A stretch of DNA of 64,000 nucleotides, from NCBI RefSeq assembly GCF_003626575.1, contig NZ_RBDY01000025.1, forward strand, positions 1 to 64,000, in the 5' to 3' direction. Below are positions 1 through 8,494 of this stretch, piece after piece. A program made the position numbers and the translations under genes. The notes beneath the pieces are model-generated. The model saw only the letters and a program-made list of their open reading frames with translations. It did no database searches and had not been told where the DNA came from. This stretch comes from Streptomyces radicis (GTDB lineage Bacteria > Actinomycetota > Actinomycetes > Streptomycetales > Streptomycetaceae). Position 1 is the stretch's first letter, and every line of letters starts with the position of its first letter.

Positions 1-227
1 GTCCCAGACAGCTAAATCGGCCGGGCCGACGGCGTCCGACGAACGATCTGGATCACAGCGTTGGGTCGTGGCCACAGCCCCAGCCTCCCATCACCCCATG
101 ATCAAGATCTAGCCCTGTAGTACTAGGGCCTGCCCTGGCGGTTTCCGAGGAGGCGCGGGGCGGCGGTCAGGGGGCGACGGGGGCGCGTTCTTCGTATGGA
201 TTCTGTACCGAGGAGTAAAATCCCGGC

Positions 228-833
228 ATGGGTGATTCCCGGAACACTGTCATCGGCCGCCCCAGGGAATTCGACATCGACGAGGCGCTCGAGCGCGCCA
301 TGCGGGTGTTCTGGGAGCGGGGGTACGAGGGGGCGAGCCTCACCGACCTGACCGGTGCCATGGGGATCACCAAGCCGAGCATGTACGCGGCCTTCGGCAA
401 CAAGGAGCAGCTGTTCCGCAAGGCCCTGGAGCGCTACAAGGAAGGGCCGGCGTCCTATGCGACGCGCGCCCTGGCGGAGCCGACCGCGCGAGGGGTGATC
501 GAGGCGCTCCTTCGCGGAGCGGTTCGGACCACGACCCTTTCCGGCCGCCCTTCCGGATGCATGACGGTGCAGGGCGCGCTGGCGGCGAGCGACGGAGGCC
601 GACCCGCGCACGACGTGCTCGTCGCCTGGCGGAACGACGCGGGCCTGCGCCTCGAGGAGCGCTTCCGGCGCGCCGTCGACGAGGGCGACCTCCCGCGCGA
701 CGCCGACCCGGTCCGGCTCGCCCGGTACATCATGGCGGTGGCGTTCGGCATCGCCGTCCAGGCCGCAGGCGGCCTCGGGCACGACGAGCTCCAGGACATC
801 GTCGACATGACACTGCACAGCTGGCGGCCATAG
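228..833 (+). CDS. TetR/AcrR-family transcriptional regulator
   Basis: 201-residue one-domain repressor. The N-terminal helix-turn-helix lies at about residues 12-58, with ALERAMRVFWERGYEGASL and the recognition-helix signature ITKPSMYAAFGNKEQLF typical of TetR. The remaining alpha-helical part is a ligand-binding domain of the type often seen in AcrR-like regulators of efflux or oxidoreductase genes. The ATG is preceded by GAGGAG at the right distance, so the start is firm. The gene stands alone. The upstream 1-227 region holds no gene, and the next gene is convergent. A weak interrupted repeat (GCCCT...AGGGC, about 113-130) could be an operator, but this is not strong. The inducer and target cannot be told from sequence. 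Confidence 0.9.
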   Translation: MGDSRNTVIGRPREFDIDEALERAMRVFWERGYEGASLTDLTGAMGITKPSMYAAFGNKEQLFRKALERYKEGPASYATRALAEPTARGVIEALLRGAVRTTTLSGRPSGCMTVQGALAASDGGRPAHDVLVAWRNDAGLRLEERFRRAVDEGDLPRDADPVRLARYIMAVAFGIAVQAAGGLGHDELQDIVDMTLHSWRP

Positions 834-911
834 GCGCCACGCGACATCGTCGTCGAGGGCCGGGCGTCGGCCTGGGCCAGGTCGGCCGACGGCGGGCGGA
901 AGGGGGCGTCC

Positions 912-1598
912 TCAGCCGCCGTTGAGCAGACCAGGAAGCTTGCGCATGTCGTCGAACACCACGGTGTTCTCGCCCTCGAGCCACGCGGCAGGGGTCAGGC
1001 CGCCCGCGTAGCCGAACGAGCGCATTCCGGCCGCGCGGGCCGCGCGGACGCCGTACTGGCTGTCCTCGACCACGGCGCAGCGCGCGGGCTCCGCGCCCAT
1101 CCGGGACGCGGCGTGCAGGAAGAGGTCGGGCTCGGGCTTGCCGCGCTCCACCTCGCTCGCGCTGAAGACGCGCCCCGCGAACCGCTCGTAGAGCCCCGTG
1201 CGGCCCAGGGTCCGCCGCATCTTGGCGTGCAGGCCGCTCGACGCGATGCAGTGCGGGACGGTGATCGCGTCCAGCGCCTCGACGATGCCGTCGACCGCCG
1301 TCAACTCCGTGTCGATCGCGGCGTCGAGGCGCTCGCGGTACGACACGCCCCACCGGCTCGCGGCCTCTTCGCCGAGCCGTTCGGCGATCTGCCCGCGGAC
1401 CGCGCGCTCGGAGCGGCCGAGGAAGCGGTGGATGATCTCCTCCTCGGTCAGCGGCCAGCCCAGCTCGGCGCCGAGGTCCACGCAGACGCGCAGGGCGAGG
1501 GGCTCGCTGTCCACCAGCACGCCGTCGCAGTCGAAGATGATCAGGTCGAAGGGGCCGAGGGGGCCCCGGCTGTCACGGGATGCGCTGGGAGGTGCCAC
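912..1598 (-). CDS. HAD-superfamily subfamily IA phosphatase
   Basis: 228-residue cytoplasmic hydrolase of the beta-phosphoglucomutase/phosphoglycolate phosphatase type. Motif I is DCDGVLVDSE at residues 23-32, with nucleophile Asp23 and acid/base Asp25. Motif II is the Ser in CIASSGL, motif III the Lys in ERGKPEPDLFL, and motif IV VVEDSQYG. A helical cap domain sits between motifs I and II. The substrate is probably a small phosphorylated sugar or metabolite but cannot be specified. It is divergent from the kinase gene at 1621 with only 22 bp between starts. It converges on the TetR gene with about 80 bp between, where a short GTCGGCC/GGCCGAC hairpin (866-890) might terminate transcription. 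Confidence 0.88.
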   Translation of the reverse strand: MAPPSASRDSRGPLGPFDLIIFDCDGVLVDSEPLALRVCVDLGAELGWPLTEEEIIHRFLGRSERAVRGQIAERLGEEAASRWGVSYRERLDAAIDTELTAVDGIVEALDAITVPHCIASSGLHAKMRRTLGRTGLYERFAGRVFSASEVERGKPEPDLFLHAASRMGAEPARCAVVEDSQYGVRAARAAGMRSFGYAGGLTPAAWLEGENTVVFDDMRKLPGLLNGG

Positions 1599-1620
1599 CC
1601 GGGCAGCCTAACCTGTCCCG

Positions 1621-2163
1621 ATGGCGACATCGGGAGAGGTCATCGTGGTGACAGGCCCGCCAGGCGCGGGCAAGAGCACGGTGGCGCGGCTGCTCGCGGA
1701 GGACGGGCCGGGGCCCGGGGTCCATCTGCACACCGATGACTTCTGGGCGTTCATCCGGCGCGGGGCCGTTCCGCCGTACCTGCCGGAGGCCAGGCGGCAG
1801 AACGAGACCGTGATCGGGGTGCTCGCGCGGGCGGCGGCGGGATACGCGGCCGGTGGCTACCGGGTGATCGTGGACGGCGTCGTCGGCCCGTGGTTCGTGG
1901 ACCCCTTCCGCGCGGCGGGGCGGGAGGCCGGGGTGGGGCTGCACTACGCGGTGCTGCGGCCCGACGAGGAGACGGTCATCGCGCGGGGCACCGCAAGGGC
2001 GGGGCACCCCCTCACCGATCCGGGGCCGATCCGGCTGATGCACGCGCAGTTCGCCGATCTGGGCCGCTACGAGCGGCACGCCATCGACACCACGGGCCAG
2101 GCGCCGGGGGAGTCGGCGGACGTCGTGCGGGGCGCCGTGGCGGGGGGCGGCCTGCGGCTGTGA
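1621..2163 (+). CDS. Small P-loop NTPase / zeta-toxin-like kinase
   Basis: 180-residue protein consisting essentially of one P-loop kinase fold. Walker A GPPGAGKST is at residues 12-20. An HTDDFW motif (about residues 38-43) resembles the substrate-binding Asp-Asp of shikimate, chloramphenicol-phosphotransferase and zeta-like kinases. A VIVDGVVGPWF strand is the Walker B-like segment. A basic lid, VIARGTARAGHPL, follows. Phosphorylation of a small metabolite or nucleotide is likely, but the substrate is unknown. There is no antitoxin-like neighbour, so a toxin role is unsupported. It shares a 22-bp divergent start region with the HAD gene and precedes the LexA box of the dnaE2 operon. Confidence 0.8.
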   Translation: MATSGEVIVVTGPPGAGKSTVARLLAEDGPGPGVHLHTDDFWAFIRRGAVPPYLPEARRQNETVIGVLARAAAGYAAGGYRVIVDGVVGPWFVDPFRAAGREAGVGLHYAVLRPDEETVIARGTARAGHPLTDPGPIRLMHAQFADLGRYERHAIDTTGQAPGESADVVRGAVAGGGLRL

Positions 2164-2237
2164 ACGCCGGAACCACCGTTCCTTTTCGGCCGGTCGCGGG
2201 GGCCGCCTCTCGGGTGTGACCTGCTCGTTCGTCAGAT

Positions 2238-2253
2238 TCGCACACACGTTCGA
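2238..2253. promoter_or_regulatory. LexA (SOS) box upstream of dnaE2
   Basis: TCGCACACACGTTCGA matches the actinobacterial SOS box TCGAAC-N4-GTTCGA at 11 of 12 conserved positions. It lies 65 bp before the dnaE2 ATG. This is the position expected for LexA repression of an inducible mutagenesis operon. Confidence 0.75.
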
Positions 2254-2318
2254 TGGCTGGTTTATGGTGGAGGCGGACAGCGACGAGGCAGGGGGGCCGG
2301 GTGTGACAGGAGGTGCGG

Positions 2319-5300
2319 ATGCCGGGCTTCGCACACCTGCATGTGGCGTCCGGGTTCTCCATGCGATACGGCGCCTCGCACCCCGAGCGGCTGGCCGAGC
2401 GGGCCGGTGAGCGGGGGATGGAGGCCATGGCGCTGACCGACCGCGACACCCTCGCCGGGGCGGTGCGGTTCAGCAAGGCGTGCGTGCGCGCGGGCGTGCG
2501 CCCGGTGTACGGGGTCGATCTCGCCGTGGCGCCCCAGCGCGCCCCCGAGCCCGCGCGCCGCCCGCGAACGCCCGTGCGCGGGGGCGCCCACGCCGACGAG
2601 TCCGCGCCGCGCGCCGTCTTCCTCGCCGCGGACGGCGCGGCGGGCTGGGCGCGGCTGTGCCACCTGGTCACCGCGGCCCACGCCGCGGGGGAGCGCGGCG
2701 AACGCCCCGTGCTGCCCTGGTCCGAGGCCATGGGCGATGGCCTGGTCGTGCTGCTCGGCGCCGCGTCCGAGCCGGGGCGCGCGCTGGCCGCCGGGCGCCC
2801 CGACCTCGCCGCTGCGCTGCTCGCGCCCTGGCGGGAGCGTTTCGGCGACGCGCTGCGCGTCGAGGTCGACGCCGCGGGCCCGCTGCGCACCGCCGCCCGC
2901 GCCCTCGGCCTGGCCGTCGAGCAGGGCGTGACCCCGGTGCTCGCCAACGCCGTGCGCTACGCCGACCCGGGCCAGGGCCGGGTCGCCGACGTGCTGGACG
3001 CCGCGCGCCGCCTCGTTCCCCTCGATCCGCGCCGCGGCCTGGACAACGGCGAGCGCTGGCTCAAGGGCCCCGACGACATGGCGCGGGCCGCCCACCGCAT
3101 CGCCGAGGCGGCCGGATATCGCCGGTCCGCGGCCCACCGCCTGCTCGACCTCACCGAGCGCACCGCCGCGGCCTGCCGCGTCGACCCCGCCCGCGACCTG
3201 GGCATCGGCGGCGTGTACTTCCCCGAGCCCGGGCTGGTCGGCGCGGCGGGCCGCACCGCCGACCGCGTGCTGCGCTCCCGCTGCGCCGCGGGCATGGTGC
3301 TGCGCGGCCATGACAGGGACGCGAAGCGCTGGGCCCGCCTGGACGAGGAGCTCGACATCGTCCGGCGGCTCGGCTTCGCCTCGTACTTCCTCACCGTCGC
3401 CCAGGTCGTCGAGGACATCCGCGGCCTGGGGATCCGGGTGGCGGCGCGCGGCTCGGGCGCGGGCGCCCTGGTGAACCACCTGCTCGGCATCGCCCAGGCC
3501 GACCCCGTGGAACACGGGCTGCTGATGGAGCGGTTCCTCTCGCCGCGCCGCGGCGCGCTGCCCGACATCGACATCGACGTGGAGTCCGCCCGCCGCATCG
3601 AGGCGTACCGGGCGATCTTCGAGCGGTTCGGGGAGGAGCGCGTGGCCACCGTCGCCATGCCCGAGACCTACCGGGTGCGGCACGCCGTCCGCGACGTCGG
3701 CCTGGCGCTCGGCCTCGACCCGGCCGAGGTCGGGCGGCTGGCCAAGGCGTTCCCGCACATCAGGGCCAGGGACGCGCGCGCCGCGCTCGCCGAGCTGCCC
3801 GAGCTGCGCGGCATCGACCCCGACGCCCACCCGCCGCGGATGTGGGACCTGGTCGAGGCGTTGGACGGGCTGCCGCGCGGGGTCGCCATGCACCCGTGCG
3901 GCGTCCTGCTCTCCGACGCGACGCTGCGCGCGCGCACGCCCGTGGTGCCCACGAGCGGCGAGGGGTTCGCCATGGCGCAGTTCGACAAGGAGGACGTCGA
4001 GGACCTCGGGCTGCTCAAGCTCGATGTGCTGGGGGTGCGGATGCAGTCGGCCATGGCGCACGCGCTCGACGAGGTCGAACGGGTCACGGGGGAACGCGTC
4101 GACCTGGAGGATCCCGCCCAGGTGCCGCCCGACGACCCCGCGACGTTCGCCCTGATCCGCTCGGCCGAGACGCTCGGCTGCTTCCAGATCGAGTCGCCGG
4201 GCCAGCGCGACCTCATCGGGAGGCTCCAGCCCGAGACCTTCCACGATCTCGTCGTCGACATATCGCTGTTCAGGCCGGGGCCCGTCGGCGCCGACATGGT
4301 GCGCCCCTTCATCGAGGCCAGGCGGGGGAGACGGGCGCCGCGCTACCCCCATCCCGACCTGGAGGAGGTGCTGAGCGAGACCCATGGCGTGGTGATCTTC
4401 CACGAGCAGGTCATCGGCGTGCTGTCCCGGCTGACCGGCTGCGACCGCGCGCTGGCCGACGAGGCGCGGCGCGCGCTCTCGGACGGTGAACGGCAGCCGC
4501 GGGTGCGCGAGTGGTTCACCAGGGAGTGCGCCGCGCGCGGCTACGCGCCCGAGGCGGTCGCCCGCGCCTGGGAGATCCTGGAGGCGTTCGGCAGCTTCGG
4601 CTTCTGCAAGGCGCACGCCGTCGCCTTCGCCGTCCCGACCTACCAGTCCGCCTGGCTCAAGGCGCACCACCCGGCCGCGTTCTACGCGGGGCTGCTCGCG
4701 CACGATCCCGGCATGTACCCCAAGCGGCTGCTGCTCGCCGACGCCAGGAGGCGTGGGGTGCCGGTGCTGCCGCTCGACGTGAACCGGTCGGACGCCACCT
4801 ATCGAATCGAACTGGAGTCTGAATCCGGCGGGTTGGGGCTGCGGCTCGCCCTCGGCGAGGTGCGGGGCATCGGCGAGGACGAGGCGGCGCGGATCGCGGC
4901 GGGGCGGCCCTATGCCTCGCTCGACGACCTGATGACCAGGGCCGCCCCCTCCCGCCCGGTGGCCGAACGGCTCGCGCGGGTCGGCGCGTTGGACGCGTTC
5001 GGGGCCAACCGCCGCGACCTGCTGCTGCGCATCGCCGAGCTGCACCGGCAGCGGCGCGGCGCCGGGGCGCTCGGCGGCTCGCCCCTGCCCCTCGACGGCG
5101 AGGAGGCCGCGCCCCCCGCGGGGCTGCCCGACCTCGACGCGGACGAGCGGCTCGGCGCGGAGCTCGGGGTGCTCGGCATGGAGACCTCGCGCCATCTGCT
5201 GGCCGATCACCACGCGTTCCTCGAGGAGTTGGGCGCGCTCTCCGCCCGTCGCCTGCGCGAGGCCGGGCACGGCGAGACCGTGCTGGTCGCCGGGGCCAAG

Positions 5301-5783
5301 GTGGCGACCCAGACGCCGCCGATCCGTTCGGGGAAGCGGGTGATCTTCGTCACCCTGGACGACACGACGGGCCTGGTCGACCTGGCGTTCTTCGAGGACA
5401 GTCACGCCGCGTGCGCCCACACCGTCTTCCACGCGTGGCTGCTGCTGGTGCGCGGCACGGTGCAGCGGCGCGGCCCCCGCACCCTGAGCGTGGTCGGCCA
5501 CGCCGCCTGGGACCTCGCCGAGCTGGCCGAGCTCCGCCGCGCCGGCGGCCTCGACGCCGTGGCGGAACGCCTCGCGGGCGGGGAGGCCGACGAGGCGGGA
5601 GAGGCCGGTGGCGAAGGGGGCGGCGACGAAGGGGGCGACGAGCGCCGCGGGGAGCCGGTGGACCGCAGGATCGAGCTGTCCACCGGCTACTCCCTGCACC
5701 CCTGGGCCGACCTCAGGCCACCGGGCGACTCGCCCAAGGCCCCCCGCAAGCTGTGGCACGCGAGCCCGGGGAGCGCGGGATGA
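2319..5783 (+). CDS. dnaE2: Error-prone DNA polymerase III alpha subunit (DnaE2)
   Basis: 1154-residue C-family polymerase for translesion synthesis and damage-induced mutagenesis. The N-terminal PHP domain starts at once (FAHLHVASGFSMRYGASHPERL, then LTDRDTLAGAVRF). The palm carries PDIDIDVES, with catalytic Asp416 and Asp418, and the third Asp in LLKLDVLG (about Asp569). FEIE-type finger elements and a C-terminal OB fold (VLVAGAKVATQTPPIRSGKRVIFVTLDD) follow. Length and the truncated C-terminus fit DnaE2 rather than the replicative DnaE1. The ATG at 2319 is chosen because AGGAGG (2308-2313) lies 5 bp upstream; a GTG at 2313 overlaps that ribosome site. It is followed with a 4-base ATGA overlap by the Y-family-like gene. 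A LexA box lies upstream. Confidence 0.95.
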   Translation: MPGFAHLHVASGFSMRYGASHPERLAERAGERGMEAMALTDRDTLAGAVRFSKACVRAGVRPVYGVDLAVAPQRAPEPARRPRTPVRGGAHADESAPRAVFLAADGAAGWARLCHLVTAAHAAGERGERPVLPWSEAMGDGLVVLLGAASEPGRALAAGRPDLAAALLAPWRERFGDALRVEVDAAGPLRTAARALGLAVEQGVTPVLANAVRYADPGQGRVADVLDAARRLVPLDPRRGLDNGERWLKGPDDMARAAHRIAEAAGYRRSAAHRLLDLTERTAAACRVDPARDLGIGGVYFPEPGLVGAAGRTADRVLRSRCAAGMVLRGHDRDAKRWARLDEELDIVRRLGFASYFLTVAQVVEDIRGLGIRVAARGSGAGALVNHLLGIAQADPVEHGLLMERFLSPRRGALPDIDIDVESARRIEAYRAIFERFGEERVATVAMPETYRVRHAVRDVGLALGLDPAEVGRLAKAFPHIRARDARAALAELPELRGIDPDAHPPRMWDLVEALDGLPRGVAMHPCGVLLSDATLRARTPVVPTSGEGFAMAQFDKEDVEDLGLLKLDVLGVRMQSAMAHALDEVERVTGERVDLEDPAQVPPDDPATFALIRSAETLGCFQIESPGQRDLIGRLQPETFHDLVVDISLFRPGPVGADMVRPFIEARRGRRAPRYPHPDLEEVLSETHGVVIFHEQVIGVLSRLTGCDRALADEARRALSDGERQPRVREWFTRECAARGYAPEAVARAWEILEAFGSFGFCKAHAVAFAVPTYQSAWLKAHHPAAFYAGLLAHDPGMYPKRLLLADARRRGVPVLPLDVNRSDATYRIELESESGGLGLRLALGEVRGIGEDEAARIAAGRPYASLDDLMTRAAPSRPVAERLARVGALDAFGANRRDLLLRIAELHRQRRGAGALGGSPLPLDGEEAAPPAGLPDLDADERLGAELGVLGMETSRHLLADHHAFLEELGALSARRLREAGHGETVLVAGAKVATQTPPIRSGKRVIFVTLDDTTGLVDLAFFEDSHAACAHTVFHAWLLLVRGTVQRRGPRTLSVVGHAAWDLAELAELRRAGGLDAVAERLAGGEADEAGEAGGEGGGDEGGDERRGEPVDRRIELSTGYSLHPWADLRPPGDSPKAPRKLWHASPGSAG

Positions 5784-6865
5784 ACGGGCCACCCGGGGGG
5801 AACGCGCCGGGCCGCCGGGTGCTCTTCGTGCGGTTCCTCGACCGCCACGTCACCGACCGCCACGCCATCGACCGCCGCGCCATCGAGGCCTACCCCGAGC
5901 TGCTGCGGCTGCTGCACGGCATCACCCCCGTCGTCCAGGCCCTGCCGCCCGACGCCGCGCTCGCCGATGTCGGGGGCGCCCTGCGGTACTTCGGCCGCGA
6001 CGCCGTCAGGCTCGCCCGGCTGGTGCGGGTGCGGGCGCTGGCCCTGCACCGCGCGGACTGCGTCATCGGGGTCGCCGCCAACCCCCTGCTCGCGCGGATG
6101 GCCGCGGAGGCCGCTGAGGCCGCGGAGGCCGAACGCCCCACCGCGGGCGGGGTGTTCGAGGTGCCGGACGAGGAGGGCGCGGTCGCCGCGTTCCTCGGCG
6201 ACCGGCCCGCGAACGCGCTGCACGGCGTCGGCGCGGCCACGGCCCGCGCGCTGTCCTCCTACGGCCTGACCACCGTCGCCCTGATCGCCGCCGCGCCGCC
6301 CGCCACCCTCCAGCGCATCCTGGGCGCCGCCCCCGCGCGCCGCGTGCACGCCCTGGCGCACGGCATCGACCCCACGCCGGTCATCCCGGGCGCACCGGCC
6401 CGTTCGGCGTCCGCGGAGCTGAGATTCGGCCATGACGAGCTGGACGCGGCCACCCGGCGCCGCGCCCTGCTCACCCTCGCCGACGACCTCGGGTACCGGC
6501 TGCGGGGCGAGGCCCTGACCGCCCGCGCCCTGACCCTCACCGTCCGCTACGCCGACCGCTCCGCCACCACCCGCAGCAGGACCCTGCCCGAACCGACCGC
6601 GCACACCCCGGCGTTGGCCGGGACCGCCTACGCGCTGCACGACGCGCTCGGCCTCCAGCGGGCCCGGGTCAGATCGGTGACGCTGCGTGCCGAGCAGCTG
6701 ACCGAGGCGGAGCACGCCACGCGCCAGCTCTCCCTCGACCCGGCCGACGAACGCCGCCGCCGCGCCGAGGCCGCCGCCGACCGCGCCCGCCGCCGCTTCG
6801 GCGCGGGGGCCGTCGGTTACGCGGCGCGCCTCGAGGGGAACGGCGGGGCGCATGGGCCCGGTTGA
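5780..6865 (+). CDS. Catalytically degenerate Y-family polymerase-like protein (ImuB-type accessory)
   Basis: 361-residue partner of DnaE2, translationally coupled to it. Residues about 40-110 align with the Y-family palm (SPDEA-LD region and the VGVAxNxLLARMA helix). The catalytic motif reads PPDAALADVGGA, so the key Glu is missing, and the N-terminal segment that carries the first metal-binding Asp is absent. Helix-hairpin-helix (HGVGAATARALSSYGL) and little-finger regions are retained. QLSLD at residues 316-320 resembles a beta-clamp-binding motif. It is therefore probably an adaptor that brings DnaE2 to the clamp, as ImuB does in mycobacteria, rather than a polymerase. No ImuA-prime-like gene is adjacent. 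Its stop codon overlaps the -35 region of the next promoter. Confidence 0.82.
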   Translation: MNGPPGGNAPGRRVLFVRFLDRHVTDRHAIDRRAIEAYPELLRLLHGITPVVQALPPDAALADVGGALRYFGRDAVRLARLVRVRALALHRADCVIGVAANPLLARMAAEAAEAAEAERPTAGGVFEVPDEEGAVAAFLGDRPANALHGVGAATARALSSYGLTTVALIAAAPPATLQRILGAAPARRVHALAHGIDPTPVIPGAPARSASAELRFGHDELDAATRRRALLTLADDLGYRLRGEALTARALTLTVRYADRSATTRSRTLPEPTAHTPALAGTAYALHDALGLQRARVRSVTLRAEQLTEAEHATRQLSLDPADERRRRAEAAADRARRRFGAGAVGYAARLEGNGGAHGPG

Positions 6866-6892
6866 CAAACTTAGGTATGCCTAACCTAAATT
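6862..6892 (+). promoter_or_regulatory. Iron box (DmdR/IdeR operator) and promoter of the desAB-type operon
   Basis: TTAGGTATGCCTAACCTAA at 6871-6889 closely matches the 19-bp DtxR-family iron box (TTAGGTTAGGCTCACCTAA in Streptomyces). A TTGACA -35 hexamer lies at 6862-6867, overlapping the upstream stop codon, and TAAATT at 6887-6892 is a possible -10. The operator would cover the promoter, giving iron-dependent repression of the siderophore genes. Confidence 0.88.
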
Positions 6893-6961
6893 GTCACCCG
6901 TCCATCAGCCGCGCCCGACCAGCCGAAGTCGAGACCGAGACAAGGGACACCCAGAGAACCC

Positions 6962-8494
6962 ATGAGCATGCCCGGTCATGCACCACCCGTACCCGCGCCC
7001 CCCACCCTCCTGGAGCCCGACCTGCTCGCCGCCGACCCCGCGGGTCTCGCCGATGTCGGACGCCTCGTCACCGAGCTGACCAGGGAGGCCGCGAGCGCCC
7101 TGCGCCGCCGCAGCGGCCCGCTGCCCGCCCTCACCCCCGCCGAGCTGTCCCGCCTGGTGGACGCCCAGCTCCCCGAGGGTCCGCTGCCCCGTACCGGTGG
7201 CGGCCGTTCCGCCGTTCTCGCCCTCGCCCGTTCCTTCGCCGCCCACACCGTCGACCTCGCCGACCCCAGGGCCGCCGCCCACCTCCAGCCCCCCGCGCTG
7301 AGCGTGGCCGCCGCGGCCGATGTCCTCGCCTCGGTCTTCAACCCCTCCCTCGACACCTGGGACAGCGGCCCCTACGCGGTCGAGATAGAACGCCGCGTGA
7401 TCCGCTCCCTCGCCGACCTCGCCGGATACGGGCCCGAGGCCGACGGCGTCCTGACCCCTGGCGGCACCGCGTCCAACCTCCAGGCCCTGCTGATCGCCCG
7501 CGACACCGCGCTCGGCGGCCGGGCCGACGTCAGGGGCGCCGGGCTGACCGGGCTCACCGTCACCCCGGTGGTGTACTGCTCCGAGCTGGCCCACTTCTCC
7601 GTCGCCCGCGCCTGCGCCGTTCTCGGCCTGGGCGAGGACGCCGTCCGCACCGTGCCCGCCGACGCCGAACACCGCATGATCCCGGCGGAGTTGGCCCGTT
7701 CCCTGGCCAACAGGGCCGCGGGCGAGCTGCCCATCGCGGTGGTCGCCACCGCGGGCACCACCGACTACGGCTCCATCGACCCGCTGCCCGAGATCGCCGT
7801 CGTCGCCGCCCGGCACGGGGTGCGGCTGCACGTGGACGCGGCCTACGGGGGCGGCGCGCTGTTCTCCGACCGGCTGCGCCCGCTGCTCGCGGGCCTCGAC
7901 GCGGCCGACTCGGTCACGATCGACCTGCACAAGACCGCCTGGCAGCCCGCCGCCGCCAGCGCCCTGCTGGTCCGCGAGCGCCGCGACCTCGTCGCCTCCA
8001 CCGGGCTGCGGGTGGCCTACCTCAACCCCGACGACGACGGCGCCGAGGGCTACGACGGGCTGCTCGGGCACTCGTTGCAGACGACGCGCAGGGCGGACGC
8101 GTTCAAGGTGGCGGCCACCTTCCTCGCGCTCGGGCGCGAGGGCATCGGCGCGATGCTCGACGCGTGCCACGACCTGGCCGGACACGCCGCCCGCACCGTC
8201 GAGGCCCACCCACGGCTCGAGCTGACCACCGATCCCGTGCTCACCACCGTCGTGTTCCGCTACCTCCCGCACCGGGCCGCCGACGCCGCCGCGGACCCCG
8301 CGGGGATCGACGAGATCAACGGCGCGCTGCGCCGCCGCCTGCTGCGTGAGGGCACCGCGCTCGTCGGCCGCACCGACGTCGCGGACTCGGTCCGGCTCAA
8401 GCTGACCCTGCTCAACCCCCAGGCCACCACGACCGACATCGACGAGCTGCTCACCGCGGTCGTGCGGGCGGGCATGAGCGAGGAGACCTCATGA
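6962..8494 (+). CDS. desA: PLP-dependent lysine/diaminobutyrate decarboxylase (DesA-like)
   Basis: 510-residue group II pyridoxal-phosphate decarboxylase, probably converting lysine to cadaverine as the first step of a hydroxamate siderophore. VLTPGGTASNLQALL binds phosphate, HVDAAYGG contains the cofactor-nitrogen Asp (Asp292), and DLHKTAWQP contains the Schiff-base Lys324. It is the first gene after the iron box and overlaps the N-hydroxylase gene by 4 bases (ATGA). That pairing favours a desferrioxamine-type DesA over a glutamate or aromatic decarboxylase, but L-2,4-diaminobutyrate or ornithine decarboxylase cannot be excluded. The ATG at 6962 has only a weak ribosome site (AGAGAA). Confidence 0.85.
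   Translation: MSMPGHAPPVPAPPTLLEPDLLAADPAGLADVGRLVTELTREAASALRRRSGPLPALTPAELSRLVDAQLPEGPLPRTGGGRSAVLALARSFAAHTVDLADPRAAAHLQPPALSVAAAADVLASVFNPSLDTWDSGPYAVEIERRVIRSLADLAGYGPEADGVLTPGGTASNLQALLIARDTALGGRADVRGAGLTGLTVTPVVYCSELAHFSVARACAVLGLGEDAVRTVPADAEHRMIPAELARSLANRAAGELPIAVVATAGTTDYGSIDPLPEIAVVAARHGVRLHVDAAYGGGALFSDRLRPLLAGLDAADSVTIDLHKTAWQPAAASALLVRERRDLVASTGLRVAYLNPDDDGAEGYDGLLGHSLQTTRRADAFKVAATFLALGREGIGAMLDACHDLAGHAARTVEAHPRLELTTDPVLTTVVFRYLPHRAADAAADPAGIDEINGALRRRLLREGTALVGRTDVADSVRLKLTLLNPQATTTDIDELLTAVVRAGMSEETS

Noticed and set aside
113..130. Interrupted repeat GCCCT...AGGGC upstream of the tetR gene as an operator.
   Set aside because: Only five paired bases with an 8-base spacer in a GC-rich region; too weak to list.
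866..890. Terminator between the convergent tetR and HAD genes.
   Set aside because: The 7-bp stem with an 11-base loop is possible but no better than chance in such GC-rich DNA.
1621..2163. Zeta-toxin of a toxin-antitoxin pair.
   Set aside because: The P-loop kinase resembles that fold, but there is no small antitoxin gene beside it and the HAD and dnaE2 neighbours do not suggest one.
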